Below are positions 32,610 through 43,679 of a DNA stretch of 64,000 bases, piece by piece (position 1 is the first letter of the stretch; the number at the start of each line of letters is the position of its first letter). The DNA is taken from contig CAJNDT010003424.1 of the NCBI GenBank assembly GCA_905221615.1, positions 205,001-269,000 of the forward strand. The letters are read 5' to 3'. The notes under the pieces are model-generated. The model made no database searches. It was not told the origin of the DNA and was given only the letters and a program-made list of their open reading frames with translations. Position numbers and translations under genes: made by a program. This stretch comes from Symbiodinium sp. CCMP2592. Taxonomy: Eukaryota; Sar; Dinophyceae; Suessiales; Symbiodiniaceae.

Positions 32610-35600
32610 TCAAAGTGAAACCGTGGACTTCAGGTCGTCTGCCATGAACTGTATATGCGGCTGCCGGTCGAACCTTGACTTAAGAGCTCGAACCTGAGCC
32701 ATGGGGCTGCGCTCGCCCGCTCTTGGGCTTCGGCTACTGCGATGCCTGCTGGAGGCATGGACTTCTGCGTGGTCTGTTGGCCGGCAGATCCAAAGATACC
32801 GCAAAGCCCCAGGCTCCAACGCATGAGACGATGATTCGAAGTTGTCCATGGCAGCAACTGCTCGCCGTGCCACATGCCACTGCGAGCAGAAGCCAACAAG
32901 CCAACAAGCCATAGCAATCAATATGTTCAATGCATTCCATATGCTCGAAGTTGCGAGAATTAGGAGAAGCCAGAGTCCCCATCCTGCAAGAAATTCTACG
33001 AAAACTGCGCACCGAGTAAAGTGAGCTCCTGCCACAGCCTCTACGCAAATGCGAAGCCTCTCTGCCTGCATGCTGCCCACGGCGTTTGCCGTCTCTTGGA
33101 GATACACAGAGCCAGTCACATTTATGAGAATGTTCATGAGCACGGTGTTGCAGGCAAAGAAACACAAAGACACCGCCAGGTACCTGATCACGTTTGTATT
33201 GCTGTCATTGGCATTGACCAGCGTTGGCTCACCCACGATGAGTGTTTGCCATGTCTGGAAAGCCGCTGAAGCAAAGCCTGCAGGGGTCAGATCTGGCTGC
33301 CGTGAATTCGGGTTTCTTGTCATCCACTTATTTGGGACTGGCAAGATTAGCTTAGTCGTGAGACCTTCTGCGTCTGTGTCGAACTCGATGCACACATACA
33401 AGAGCGTGGCAAACAGAGTAACGAACATTAGCATCGCCATCGCTGCGAATTCACGCCTGCCAACAGAGTTCAGGATTGGCAAGAGACTCTGGCCGACTCG
33501 AATGCCAAACGGCTGCAGCACACGACAGTTGTATACAATGGATACAACAACCGCGACTACGTTGACGGCCATGGATGACTTGTAATCATCTCGTGGGGTC
33601 TCATCCCACGCCAACCAGCCGGAAGCCACCAAATGTACGCCCATACCAGTGTGGATGACACGCCGAAGCAAAGGGACCTTGCGCCGGTGAACTAGAAGCA
33701 GGATGTTCGACAGCTGGAAGCCCACAGATCCGGCAAATACTGCCCAGCACCAGGCCATTACACCAGTCTCGGTCCTGAAGGGAGAAATTGAGAGAGAGAG
33801 AGAGAGACCGAGAGGGAAATGGAGCGAGAGCGAGACACGGAGGGAGAAGAACGGGCAGCAACACACAGACAGAGGGCGCGAGAGCTAGCAAGACAGGGAG
33901 GAAGCAAAGAAGGGATAAGACCAATTGGGGCCAGAGGGAAAGAGCCGGAGGTGAAGAAATGAACGAAGCGCCTGACTGCATCGCCATGACTCCAAGTGCG
34001 CAGTCGTTACTGTTAAACAACTGCAATGTGGTGGTGTTGAGTTTAGGATTCGGATGTATTCGGATGCTGAGCATCACGACTTTGGTCTTGGAAGCCCGTC
34101 CCCACATTGACGAAACAAAACTTTGGTCATAACAGCCGTAACATTTCAGATTCGTGAGCATAATAGGCGGCACGGACCTAACTCTTCCACTGCTTGCAGA
34201 GCAACCAACTCACTTTCCATCGCGCCTTTGCCACCAGATCAGCAAACAACAGAATTGAATCACCGATGTTGCTGCCTGCATGTAGTGTGTCTTTCGCATG
34301 CCAGCTCTCCACATGTGTTCCACCAAAGCTTGGAAGACGATGCTCCCTGTGAGCAGCTTCACGAGCGTTTCCCATGGCAACGTCTGAAGCGACAGTAGAA
34401 CACGCTCGTCAACAAGGCCTGGAATGCCGACTAGTTGTATGTCGCAGAACTCCACTTGCCGCATAGTTGGAAAAAGCCCGCAATACCTTTCTCCAGCTTG
34501 GCGTGCAGGCGGCGCCAGTGCGTTTTGAAACTTAGTGCCGCCGGGTGCCCATTTGGTCTCTGCAAGGTAAGCCGTGTGCAGCTCATGTGCCTGGAAGAGG
34601 CATCTCGTTCTCAACGGATGTCGGCCCGGTTCCTGAACGTGAGGGCTCTGCAGGCAGATCTTGTCGAGCAGTTCCGCCGCAGCGGTCGGCAGGCGCTGGA
34701 TTAAGTCACATAACAATGCCATGAAAGACCTGTGCAAGTCCAAATCGGCACTGGCAGCTGACAACGCAGAGCGAAATAGCCGCTTGGAAGTGATGTCACC
34801 CGATATTTCTTGAAACACCCAGTCGATCCAGACGCCACAGGTCCCCTGCAGTTCATCACACCTGTGCACAATTGCCTGGGGATGGCTATAGGCTACGTGG
34901 CTTGCCAATAATCGAGTCACTTCAGCATGACAGGCAGCAAAGGTAGGCGACAGCTCCTCCTGAAAGTCAGCTTTACACTCGAGCAAGAGGTGCACATGTT
35001 CTGAATCCAAGGCAGTGGACGCCAATGACAGAAGCTGCAAGTGTCTCGCCTGCCCTGTCAAAGGCGGAGCATCTGGATGCCAGGCACGTACATTCACATC
35101 GGCTTCGCCGAAGCTGAGCAGTAGCCGGATCATGCCATAGTCGCTCCCCCAAACTGCGCTCCACAAGGCATGGCCACCATGAGGGAAATAGTTTAGCGTG
35201 ATTTCCTTCGCTAGCGTTTCACCATTTGCCAACCAAATGAGTACGCCTAGCGGTTCCCTAACTTACCTAACACAACCACACAAAATGCAGTGCATCAGCT
35301 AAACAGCAAAGTCTCCCAATTGACATCTGCCCCGTGACGTAGCAGAGCTTCAGCCAGGTTGTGGGCTTGCCGATTCCCCGCAAGACACAGGAGAGGGAAC
35401 CTTCCAATTGCCTTCTGCTTGCCAGTTGGGAAGAGGACATACTCGGCATTGGGATCTGCAGAGCTTGCTATCACAGAATGCACCAAGTCTGTGGCGAACT
35501 CTCTTTTGTTCATCTGATCTACGACGAACATCAGCAGAGGGCCCGACAGACTTCGATGCCTCCCGCCAGACTTATATAGCACCGGCGTGTGCAGTGCTAG

Positions 35601-36554
35601 TTTCACCAAAGGCATGCCGCGCTGTCGTAGCTCCCAGAGCGCAAGCTCCAACGTTTGCATGCCCTGAGAGGCTGCTTTCCACACCACTGCCGCCAATCTC
35701 AAGAACAGGTCGGGGCATAATTGCTTGTCTGAGTCGACATACATGTCTTGCTTTGACAATGGTGGAAAGTGCTCCTCGAAGTTCAAGGGGCCAACCGGCC
35801 AGAAAGGCAGGGTCGCCAGCACATCCAGCATTGTACCTTCCAGGAACTTGGCCGCGATCTTCGCGGCAGAATTTAGGATTAGCTCTGACAGCAGCTGACC
35901 CAAAGCCTCTGGCCCGTATAGCCTCCACACCGATTCCTCAGAGTCTGCGATAGACTGGCGCTTGGGGCTGGCCCCTTCGGACGCGAAGTTCCAGACAGAG
36001 GACGTCACGGATGTGTCGTCAGGAGCCTCTTCCTTCTCTCGCCTCCGTACGTAATTAGATAGCCCGGACAACAGCCTCTGCTCCCAGTGCCGGCGAGCTG
36101 ACCACACGTCCTCGGCCCAGTCGGAGACTGTTGTGCTGGTGCTGATACCCAAGTTTATGAAAGAACCGGCTTCTTGGATCCTGCAGTCCACATTGATGGA
36201 CCTCACGACTGGCCACTGGCTGCTGGAATCCAATTGCATGCTGAAGCGGACACCTTGATGAGGCATCTCGTCGTAGGATTCCGAAGGACTATCAACATCT
36301 GGCTCCGTAGCCTGAAACTGGACCGCCACTCGGCCCTGAATCAGGCCAAAGTTCTGCAGATTGCCTTGCACGCGCTCTGCCAGGTATCTTTCGAAGGCTG
36401 TATCCTCAAGCCAAGCCGGCAGCCCTGTCACACCTACTGTCGTCACGGACTCTTCAGTATCGACGGACGAGGCCGCTGGAGCAGTCGCCTGGTCTTTGCC
36501 AGGTCTTATGGCATCGGAGAGCGTCCATGACAGGCCAAGTGGGGCCACTGCCAT
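32610..36554 (-). CDS. ankyrin-repeat, TRP-like cation channel
   Basis: Three main exons on the minus strand. Exon A (36554 to about 35298) starts at an ATG preceded by an in-frame TAG and ends in ankyrin-like sequence (ALLRHGADVN). Exon B (about 35245 to 34226) continues with GHALWSAVWGSDYGMIRLLL and a third, weaker ankyrin unit, then IQFCCLLIWW, the first membrane helix. Exon C (33774 to 32610) joins B in phase over a 451-nt GC-AG intron. It carries more helices (MAWCWAVFAGSVGFQLSNIL; VNVVAVVVSIVY; MAMLMFVTLFATLLYV), a pore-helix-like AAFQTWQTLIVGE, then an S6-like SLCFFACNTVLMNILINVTG, one or two more hydrophobic stretches and a basic tail. This layout of cytosolic ankyrin repeats before a six-helix channel is that of TRP channels. 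The A/B junction (a roughly 50-nt intron) is not resolved. Probable role: calcium or cation entry. Confidence 0.8.
33787..33830. repeat. (GA)n-rich stretch inside the channel intron
   Basis: AG/GAG repeats lie just inside the 3' end of the intron; on the coding strand this is a CT-rich tract beside the acceptor at 33775, as in a polypyrimidine tract. Confidence 0.7.
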
Positions 36555-36578
36555 CGCTGCCGTCTAGCAAAAAGAGCA

Positions 36579-36812
36579 TTAAGAGCTGCACGATTTCTGC
36601 AGCCATTCCTTCTCTGACTCGCTTGGGCCGAAAGGGTTTAAGTTGGAGCAGGGGACACCTTGAACCAGAGGTTGGCCTGCCATAAAAAGTCCAGAGCCGT
36701 GGTTGTCACCAAGGGGCATGTCCACCTCCAAGGCCTCGTCTCGGTGAAGCTCCTGGCACAAGGACGCCGGTGAAGAGGACGACGACTAGATACAGGAAGC
36801 AGCGGACCATGG
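36579..36812 (-). CDS. possible small secreted protein
   Basis: An ATG at 36810-36812 opens MVRCFLYLVVVLFTGVLVPG, a strong signal peptide, but that frame stops within 40 codons. The +1-shifted frame is open from about 36770 to a TAA at 36579 and looks coding (CQELHRDEALEVDMPLGDNH, then FGPSESEKEWLQKS). Either a short unresolved splice joins them or there is a frameshift. The gene lies just upstream of the channel and runs in the same direction. Confidence 0.4.
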
Positions 36813-37291
36813 GCGAAGCAACAATGGCGGCAGAAATGTTCATGCTAAGTTACTACCACCAAGCTCGCATGCATGCAGTTGGCTGGGCCCAAACTACTGC
36901 GAAACCTCGCTTCTGAAAACGAAGACCCAGTTTTCAGATCCAAACCGTATCACACACGAGGTCCTCCCCCATCTTCTCGAGCATCGCTGCCTGTGGCCGA
37001 TATGCAGACATGCGTGGCAACAACAGCTGCAGGAGAGGGTGGGCAAAACCTTCAGACGTCGAGCCAGCAGTGCTGCGACGTTCGTCGCTAGCGGTTGTTA
37101 CTGCACACACACATGTGTGTTTGACTACAGCACAACGGCATGGCTCTCCATGTTGGCCATGTTTTGCTACATGGACAAATTCTTGAAGAAGCATCAGCCA
37201 CTGCATTGCAGCCACCTTTTGATAGAAAAGCCCACTCCTACTACAGAGGGCGACTCTTTTGAAGTGGCCCTCCCAGTCGTTCACGTCTCAC

Positions 37292-37605
37292 GCAAGCCGG
37301 CCTTCTTTGCCTCCGCCTCGATCAAAATCGCTCCAGGCTTGTCCCCGGCCTGCTGAAATTGGGACGGCTCGGCCATGCTATGCAAAGTTGACGTAAACAG
37401 CCCCGGTCCGAGCTTCTCGGTCTTCAACACAAGCGTGAGATCTTACAAAGCCCTCGACCATGCAAATGCAATCATGTGATCAGACCAGTCCAGATGCTTC
37501 GCATCTCGCCTTGAGATACTGGTCGATGTAGTACTCCTCCCGCTCCTTCGCGGCCAGGTCGAGCAGGAAGTCCTCACGGAGGCACAGGCTGAGGGCTTCG
37601 AGCTC
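37292..37605 (-). CDS. unidentified gene, two exons
   Basis: Exon 37486 to about 37605 reads LEALSLCLREDFLLDLAAKE, then REEYYIDQYLKARCEASGL, and ends at a GT donor. Exon 37292-37352 reads AGDKPGAILIEAEAKKAGL between a CAG acceptor and a GTGAG donor. Both are charged, helical and clearly coding in composition. Adjacent exons were not found, and no family is recognised. Confidence 0.5.
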
Positions 37606-37817
37606 TCAGACGGGTAGATTTCGATGTTCGAGGTTATCCGTGCATGGTCCGCCCAGCAGGGGGTCTGTGAGATGAGTTTCCGCGTGGGCAGGAGCTGGTC
37701 CACAAGCTCTTGTCCGTGCGGCCTTGGGCCAATGCAAAAGTGTATCTGATCGCGAATGGCTACCTTGCAAGCAGGCTTGCGACATGCCTGTGCTCTTGAA
37801 ACGGCATCCCGAAGTAT

Positions 37818-38640
37818 TCAACTTAAGCAAACGATCACACCACGGGGCCCACTCCTGCAATCGAGCAGGGCCGCCAGCACTAACGAACTGTTGCGCCTCC
37901 GTTCAGGCAGCTTAGGGCCCACATTGGAGCGGCTGTTGAAGCCAGGACAGGAAACTTGTCTTTGAATCGAGAGCTGAGCTAGGTCCAGTTGAAGGTCGGA
38001 CTGATTCGAACGCGACTCTCTATTAGTGCCGAGAGCTGCGACTGCTCTGGCGTACAGCAACCCCACTTCACCAAAAGCAGTTGCAGTCTTGATCCGGTCT
38101 CTCCGCAGTAATAGCATCGCAGCCTGCGCAATCCGGTCTTCGAACTCCTGCACAGACGTCAGATCAGTGCAAAGATGACGACTCGCGTGGGCAATCATCG
38201 CACAAAAACTTAGAGCTATTCTCAAGCCGATCTGACTGCTGAAAACTCTCTGAGGAGCTAGTTGCATGTCTAGAGACTGAGGTGACTGTAGCGCGAGCTG
38301 CGGCATCTCCGCATGCATGGCTCCTGATTATCCAAGAACCTCTGCGCCTTTTGGACGGCATGCACATCCCACATCTTCGCCTTGCGTGCAGCTCAGGACG
38401 TGGATTAGCGGTAGGTCTTGCCATGAAGCACACGAAATTGCGCAACAGGCTGGCAGTTGGCGAAGCATCTTCAATCACAATAGCGGCGATTTCGTCGCAG
38501 GCATCGTTCCAACAGTGTGCCGCGAGATCTTTCGTCAGCTGGCCTCTGCTGCAGCCACCTCCTTCAACGTACGCATCCTGCGGCGGCGGCTCCGCTCCTG
38601 CCGTGCCAACAAGCACGCCCCAGCCAAGCCGTGCCAAAGG
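37818..38640 (-). CDS. unidentified helical protein, partial
   Basis: The minus-strand frame at about 37970-38250 reads GLRIALSFCAMIAHASRHLC, SVQEFEDRIAQAAMLLLRRD and FGEVGLLYARAVAALGTNRE, an alpha-helical, coding-like composition. A second frame at about 38330-38600 (LAAHCWNDACDEIAAIVIED, LLRNFVCFMARP) probably forms an upstream exon. Helical repeats are likely; function unknown. Confidence 0.45.
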
Positions 38641-38799
38641 TTGAGATAGACAGGTGCTGAATCTGTCGACCCCAGGCAACGGCACATACTGACATAGACA
38701 GATACACACTTGCAAACACTGACATACACCAGACCTTGCCGCACCTGTTTTATGTTTAAGAGCAGCACCATGTCTGATGAGACCCGTATCTTGACTATA

Positions 38800-39530
38800 G
38801 ACCATAGTGACTAAACAGCCAAACCTTTGCCTTCGTCTGCGCTCAGACCTCAGCAGCCAAACACCACCTTTCGCAAATGCCGCGCCTCATAGGAGGAGCG
38901 CCCTGTCAGCGGAGACTTACTGTGAGGCCAATCATTCAACATCTCTTGAGTGCCAGTGACTGCCTGGATGTCTGCGTGCTGCTTCGCAGAAGTGCTCTTG
39001 CGGGCTATTGTGACCTAAGAGACCTTACGCTCTCGCAACTCGGACGCATCCAGACGAGGTTCTTGGTCGGCGGGTCGGGTGTCTACAGCGTGTTCCCAGT
39101 GGTGCTCTAAGCACAATCAACAGAAAGGTAATGCCACAAAAGACGACCAACGGGTTCACGTTTCTCAACTACTTCACATTGGAAGCACTGCGGAGGCTCC
39201 TGCATCCCTTGCAAAGACAGCTCAACAGAAGGTAGAGCCATGGTCTCTTAGGGTTCCAGAAGTGGCGGCCTTCTATGACATCGGCCATCTGGGCAAGGAT
39301 TCGGATCGTCACCTGGTCGAGATGCACCAGAGATCCAGATCAGAAGTTGCCTGCACTGTCGGCACCTTCTTCCCACGAACCAGCACTTTGTCTCCCTGGA
39401 AGCACCTCAGCTTGGCCACGCAGCACTGCCCACAAGAGGTTGCACAGCTGCAGTCCACTGAAGTTACACTGTACTGTAGTAAGTTCTTCTTTATAACACA
39501 ACCGCCACCTCAGGTTTGTTCAGAACATTC
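38800..39530. other. no clear gene
   Basis: No defensible exon. A plus-strand frame at 39079-39591 is long but has no domain and runs against the direction of all neighbours. Confidence 0.3.
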
Positions 39531-39541
39531 ACGAGACCATT

Positions 39542-40117
39542 TCATCGGCTTGCGGCTGTGCCTCGCAACCTTTGAAACTCAGCTCTTTTAAACTGACGAA
39601 CTTGCCAAGCAACTGGCTTCTTAAACTCCTGCTTGCACCTACCAAGTTCCTGCTGAAGAGCCTTGGGGGCACTGGATCTACATCCGAAGCCAGGGCACTG
39701 CAGCAGGTTCTCCAGGGACCGTCCCAGCCAGGTCTGTTCGAGCCGCACATCGGCAGCCAGGGGACTGTGCAGCTCCTGAAACAGGAATGCCGTGCCGGCA
39801 TCTCCCGGCAATGAGGTGGTAAGTGGCAAGCGCTGCGGCAGCTTCTAAGCCAATCCGGGAACCCTGTCCCTCGAATGCTGAGCACATCCTTTGGTCATCC
39901 CAGACAACCGTGTCACGAACGCAGCTTGAAGCTTCTCTCCGAGTCCTCTTCGAACTTCATGATACGAGGGAACATAGCGTCGATAGTGGGATTCCTGGCG
40001 GAGGGGCACTTGCCCGCTTGCATGTCCTTCAGGCTTCTCGACTCGGCAGCCTTCGCCCTCCCACACATTGACAAAAGCTGCCCCGCATGAGACATGGCTT
40101 GGTAGCTTCGTGGTCAT
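39542..40117 (-). CDS. unidentified gene, at least two exons
   Basis: The minus-strand frame at 39542-39829 reads GDAGTAFLFQELHSPLAADV, LGRSLENLLQCPGFGCRSSA and KALQQELGRCKQEFKKPVAW, ending at a stop. A second exon at about 39850-40100 has two overlapping open frames (one with RNPTIDAMFPRIMKFEEDSE), so its phase is unresolved. No domain recognised. Confidence 0.45.
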
Positions 40118-40174
40118 GGCCTCAAGCAGCTTCGGAGGGATGAAATGGCACTGCAGCTGAAGTAGAAGTCGACC

Positions 40175-40700
40175 TCACCGCAAACTGGACTGGACGCCCA
40201 ATGAGGCTGCCTCTGCTTCAGGCTGCAACAAGTCTAGAAGTGAGTGAGGATTGAGGAAACCAAAACGCAGTGTAGCGGGGTGTCTGAGGCTACGGCGATG
40301 GCGGAGGAAAGCGCGAGCTTCTCCAACTCGTCTGACCTCGGAAGCCCCGCCGAGATGCTGATTTCTTAAAAACGACGGAAGGCGCCGATGTACACGACAG
40401 CAAAGTGGAGGCTTGTAACAACCCAGAACTCTCTCTCTGGTGAAGCTCGCTCTGGTTCTGGTAGGGCGACACTCCACAGCCCAAGAGCTCCATCTGCATC
40501 CAAGCCGTATGTCCGTCAACGTGTAGGTGAAAGCTCAAAGTGGGCCCCAGCCCCAGCCAGGCGCCGAGCTCGCGATCCGTCGAGCGCGCTGAGTTTGCCA
40601 TCAGGATCTCCTGTTTCCCGGAACTCCATGGAGGTGTATACGATTTGCTGCTCCCTGTTGTTGCACGCACCACTAGACCCACACATGAAGAGAAACACAG
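40175..40700 (-). CDS. unidentified exons
   Basis: Minus-strand frames at 40175-40360 (RVGEARAFLRHRRSLRHPAT, LNPHSLLDLLQPEAEAASLG) and 40520-40690 (IVYTSMEFRETGDPDGKLSA) have plausible coding composition. Joins and identity unknown. Confidence 0.35.
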
Positions 40701-40759
40701 AGATTCCACGGATTGTCCAGTAGCCCAGAAGATGTCAAGACAAGTGTACACCTGCAGCT

Positions 40760-41650
40760 AGTCGGATCGCAGATAGGCGGACGGATGCACTGAAAGATCA
40801 ACAAGCGGGGGTCTGCAAGTAAACCTGAGAACATGTTGTGCTTGATCTTTCCTACGAGTAGGTGGATTCCAGATGCCTAAATAGCCCAGCCTGCGCGGTA
40901 GTTAGCAGTTGTCTGCTCGGCTCCTCTTCAATATCCTGTATCTGTCTTATCTTCAATAAACCATTGGCTAGATGGCTGGAAATGCAACCTCCCGAATTGA
41001 GACACGGCCCGGAAACCTACTTAAATTCAGATTCAGCGTCACTGCACTCGGCCACGGCTCGTTCGGCGAAGCCCTGTCGGAAGCCAAGGCCTTGTGCAAC
41101 TGCGCTGGAATGGTGTCAGGTAGATAGAAGCACTTGGTTCAGGGCCCGCGACTGGTGCGATGACAAGAGAGCAGCTTCGAAGGGGGTTGACCAGTGGTCA
41201 CCATGCTGCATGCTACCCGGCCAAGGTCGCCTTGCCTTGCTCTGCTTGCTGCCATCTGCGCCCTCTGCCCGTTGCCATTGCTGCCCGGGTACCGGTGTCG
41301 CCCGGAGCCAACAGCAGTCGCTCAAGCTGACGCACCACCAATGCTAGCCTTCAGAACTTCACTCGCGGCGAAAGGCGATTCGGAAAAAGAACTTGAAACG
41401 GAAAGCCGCCCCAAGCTCACACACAGTATATCGCTCTTAATCGCCAGTCACAAGAAAGTTCGAAGGCATGCAAAGGCGCTCCAACGCTGCAGAGCCTGGT
41501 CACATCGGCAACCGTCGATCGCCAAAAGCAGCTAAGGCCCACAGAAGTCTACTGGAACTGAACCTGGAACCTGAACCGCTGGTATGTCCCCTCAAACACA
41601 TAAGTATTGCAGCACAGGCAGAAGGATTCCTGTCTCGACGATGGATGGAG
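40760..41650. other. no clear gene
   Basis: No convincing exon on either strand. Confidence 0.3.
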
Positions 41651-41654
41651 AAAC

Positions 41655-43241
41655 TCACCCTGAGCTCCAGTTCCGCCGGGAAGTGATTACTGTATTGGCA
41701 TAAGTTGTAAGGGCAAGCTGCATTTCCTCAGTGCGCCCTTCCCCGATGTTTTTGACGTCGGAGAGGCACTTCACGATAGCACCCATCTCATCGGGCTCGA
41801 TCTGACCTCGCACAGGGATGACCACGGATGCTCTATTACCAGATTACCATATAGACCTTGCCGGAGCAAGCTGTTAGGAACGAAGGTGCTTTTACAAAAG
41901 CCTTACACCAGTAGTGCTGCATGTATCGAAGAAGGTATCCGGTATCAGTGCTTTTTATGCGCTCAGCTTTCAACAGTATATGGCCAAGCCGCTGAGGGGC
42001 ACCTTGCTCAAGCAGCGCATGACGATCAACTTCCTGCGTCACGCAGGATCATGCACGTGTTCCTGCAAAAATGCCGACAAGATGACATTGCACGCCTGAT
42101 ACAAGACACGGCTGAGATTTGCACACCTTCACACGGCTTCACGTTTCAAATTGCAGCTATTGCATCGGCAACACCGGCACTGTCTGTAGATGTGGGTCAG
42201 GTATCCGGCAAGCCAATGGACGAGCTGAGATCTGGTACTACAATGGATCATCTCAGACTTCTTTGGAGTCGCTAGTGCCATGATGCAACACCTCAAGAAT
42301 GTTTCAACTCTGAACTGTGCACCCGTACATCTCCGTCTGTTAGCCATGTGCACGTCTGCGCCAAAAAAGCTTAGAGGCTCATCTGCAGGGCACGGAGCCT
42401 TGAAGATGCTTTGTTGGGTCTATGCATCTGGGCACAGGTTGTGCAGTGCTTCGGCAGATGAACTTCCAGCTTTGGAACTCCAACAATTGCGGTGCGCAAC
42501 TCTCCCAGCTTCATTACTCTGACTAACAAAGTGCGGGCCAAGATTCAAGTCATCGCAGGGGATCACCAGCAGCTTCAGCAGAATCGTCTCTCTCCTTTGC
42601 AAGTTTCCGATGTTCGCGCTCCCTCTCTCTCGCTCCCAGTCGCTCTAACTACAGTATCACAGTGCATGAGACACTTCCGGAAAAGCTGACGAGGCCGAGA
42701 CTCCCCTGGGTGTTCATCGCATCGTTCACCAGCTGCCGGGCCTGGTCGTCCTCGATGCTCTCCTTGCTTCGCATCTTCCACGGCACCGCTCACATCTCAA
42801 AACTTGAGAAAGGGGGGGGCAACCAGAGCTACGCCAAGCAAAAGCAAAGGACGCAGAGTCGATGGAGCCGTCATTGCATGCATGCTCGGCAGCATGGACG
42901 CAAGCACACGAGAATTGTCATGAAGCTCGAAACTTGCAAGATGATAGCATTATTCAGATACACCCTTGTTGTCGTACTTGACCCACCTCATTGTGCTCCG
43001 GAACGTCCCTGCATTAGCAATAGTAAGTTTGCCATCTTTGAAGTGGGAGATAAGAACTTCGCGAGTGTGCCTGCATATACAGCTGCTATAGCACTCCCTA
43101 GCCGCTGAAGCCATCACATTACCGGGCGGCATCTTCTGCCGCGAAGAACTCCACCAGAGTCACAATGCCTCCGTCGAGCCGTTCTAGTTCAGACTTCGCT
43201 GCAAAACTGCGAAGCTCCACTCCATCGAATATCGCGGAAAG
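41655..43241 (-). CDS. unidentified multi-exon gene
   Basis: Exon 43123-43241 (FDGVELRSFAAKSELERLDG, TLVEFFAAEDAA) joins in phase across a 52-nt GTAATG...CAG intron to an exon starting at 43070 (HTREVLISHFKDGKLTIANA). Further minus-strand exons lie at about 42682-42775 (SIEDDQARQLVNDAMNTQGS) and about 41661-41830 (RGQIEPDEMGAIVKCLSDVK, EGRTEEMQLALTTYANTVIT), the last ending at a canonical GTGAGT donor. More exons should follow to the left. All segments are soluble and charged with clean coding composition. I recognise no family. The gene abuts the repetitive block that begins at 43.4 kb. Confidence 0.6.
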
Positions 43242-43434
43242 CTAAGTAGGCTTGGAGTATGCCGCGGCTTCAAGCTGCAGTGGATCAGGCTGTTGAACAT
43301 GCCGCAGGCAGGCTCCAACGGAACGCTCGCATCATCCCATGAGATCCGGACCGATCATGGCATTGGTGACCCAGTCCTGTTCGGGCGGCAGATTACAACT
43401 TGCACATACATGTATGCATGCATACATACATTAT

Positions 43435-43520
43435 GTTCGTACGCATGTGTATACATATATATATATATATATATATGAGGCAGGAACCTTTATGTATAAT
43501 GTGTCGCTCGTTCTTTGTGT
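43435..43520 (-). repeat. left inverted box of the repeat block
   Basis: On the minus strand this contains CACATTATACATAAAGG followed 8-9 nt later by (AT)n and a TATGTA-rich tail. The same arrangement occurs on the plus strand at 51525-51575, so the two copies are inverted and enclose the tandem array. Confidence 0.75.
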
Positions 43521-43679
43521 AAATACTACAAATAAATCGTCTATACACTGCAACATTATGTTTTTTATCGACAGCTGCCTTATGGGACAGCACCACTGGA
43601 GGGTCGATGAGCATGGCACGTGCAACAACTTCGGAGACACCGCAAGCACTGACTGCTATTTTGAAACAGGGCCCTCGCC

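Noticed and set aside
37039-37356. Plus-strand 105-codon frame
   Set aside because: It overlaps a well-bounded minus-strand exon and shows no motifs.
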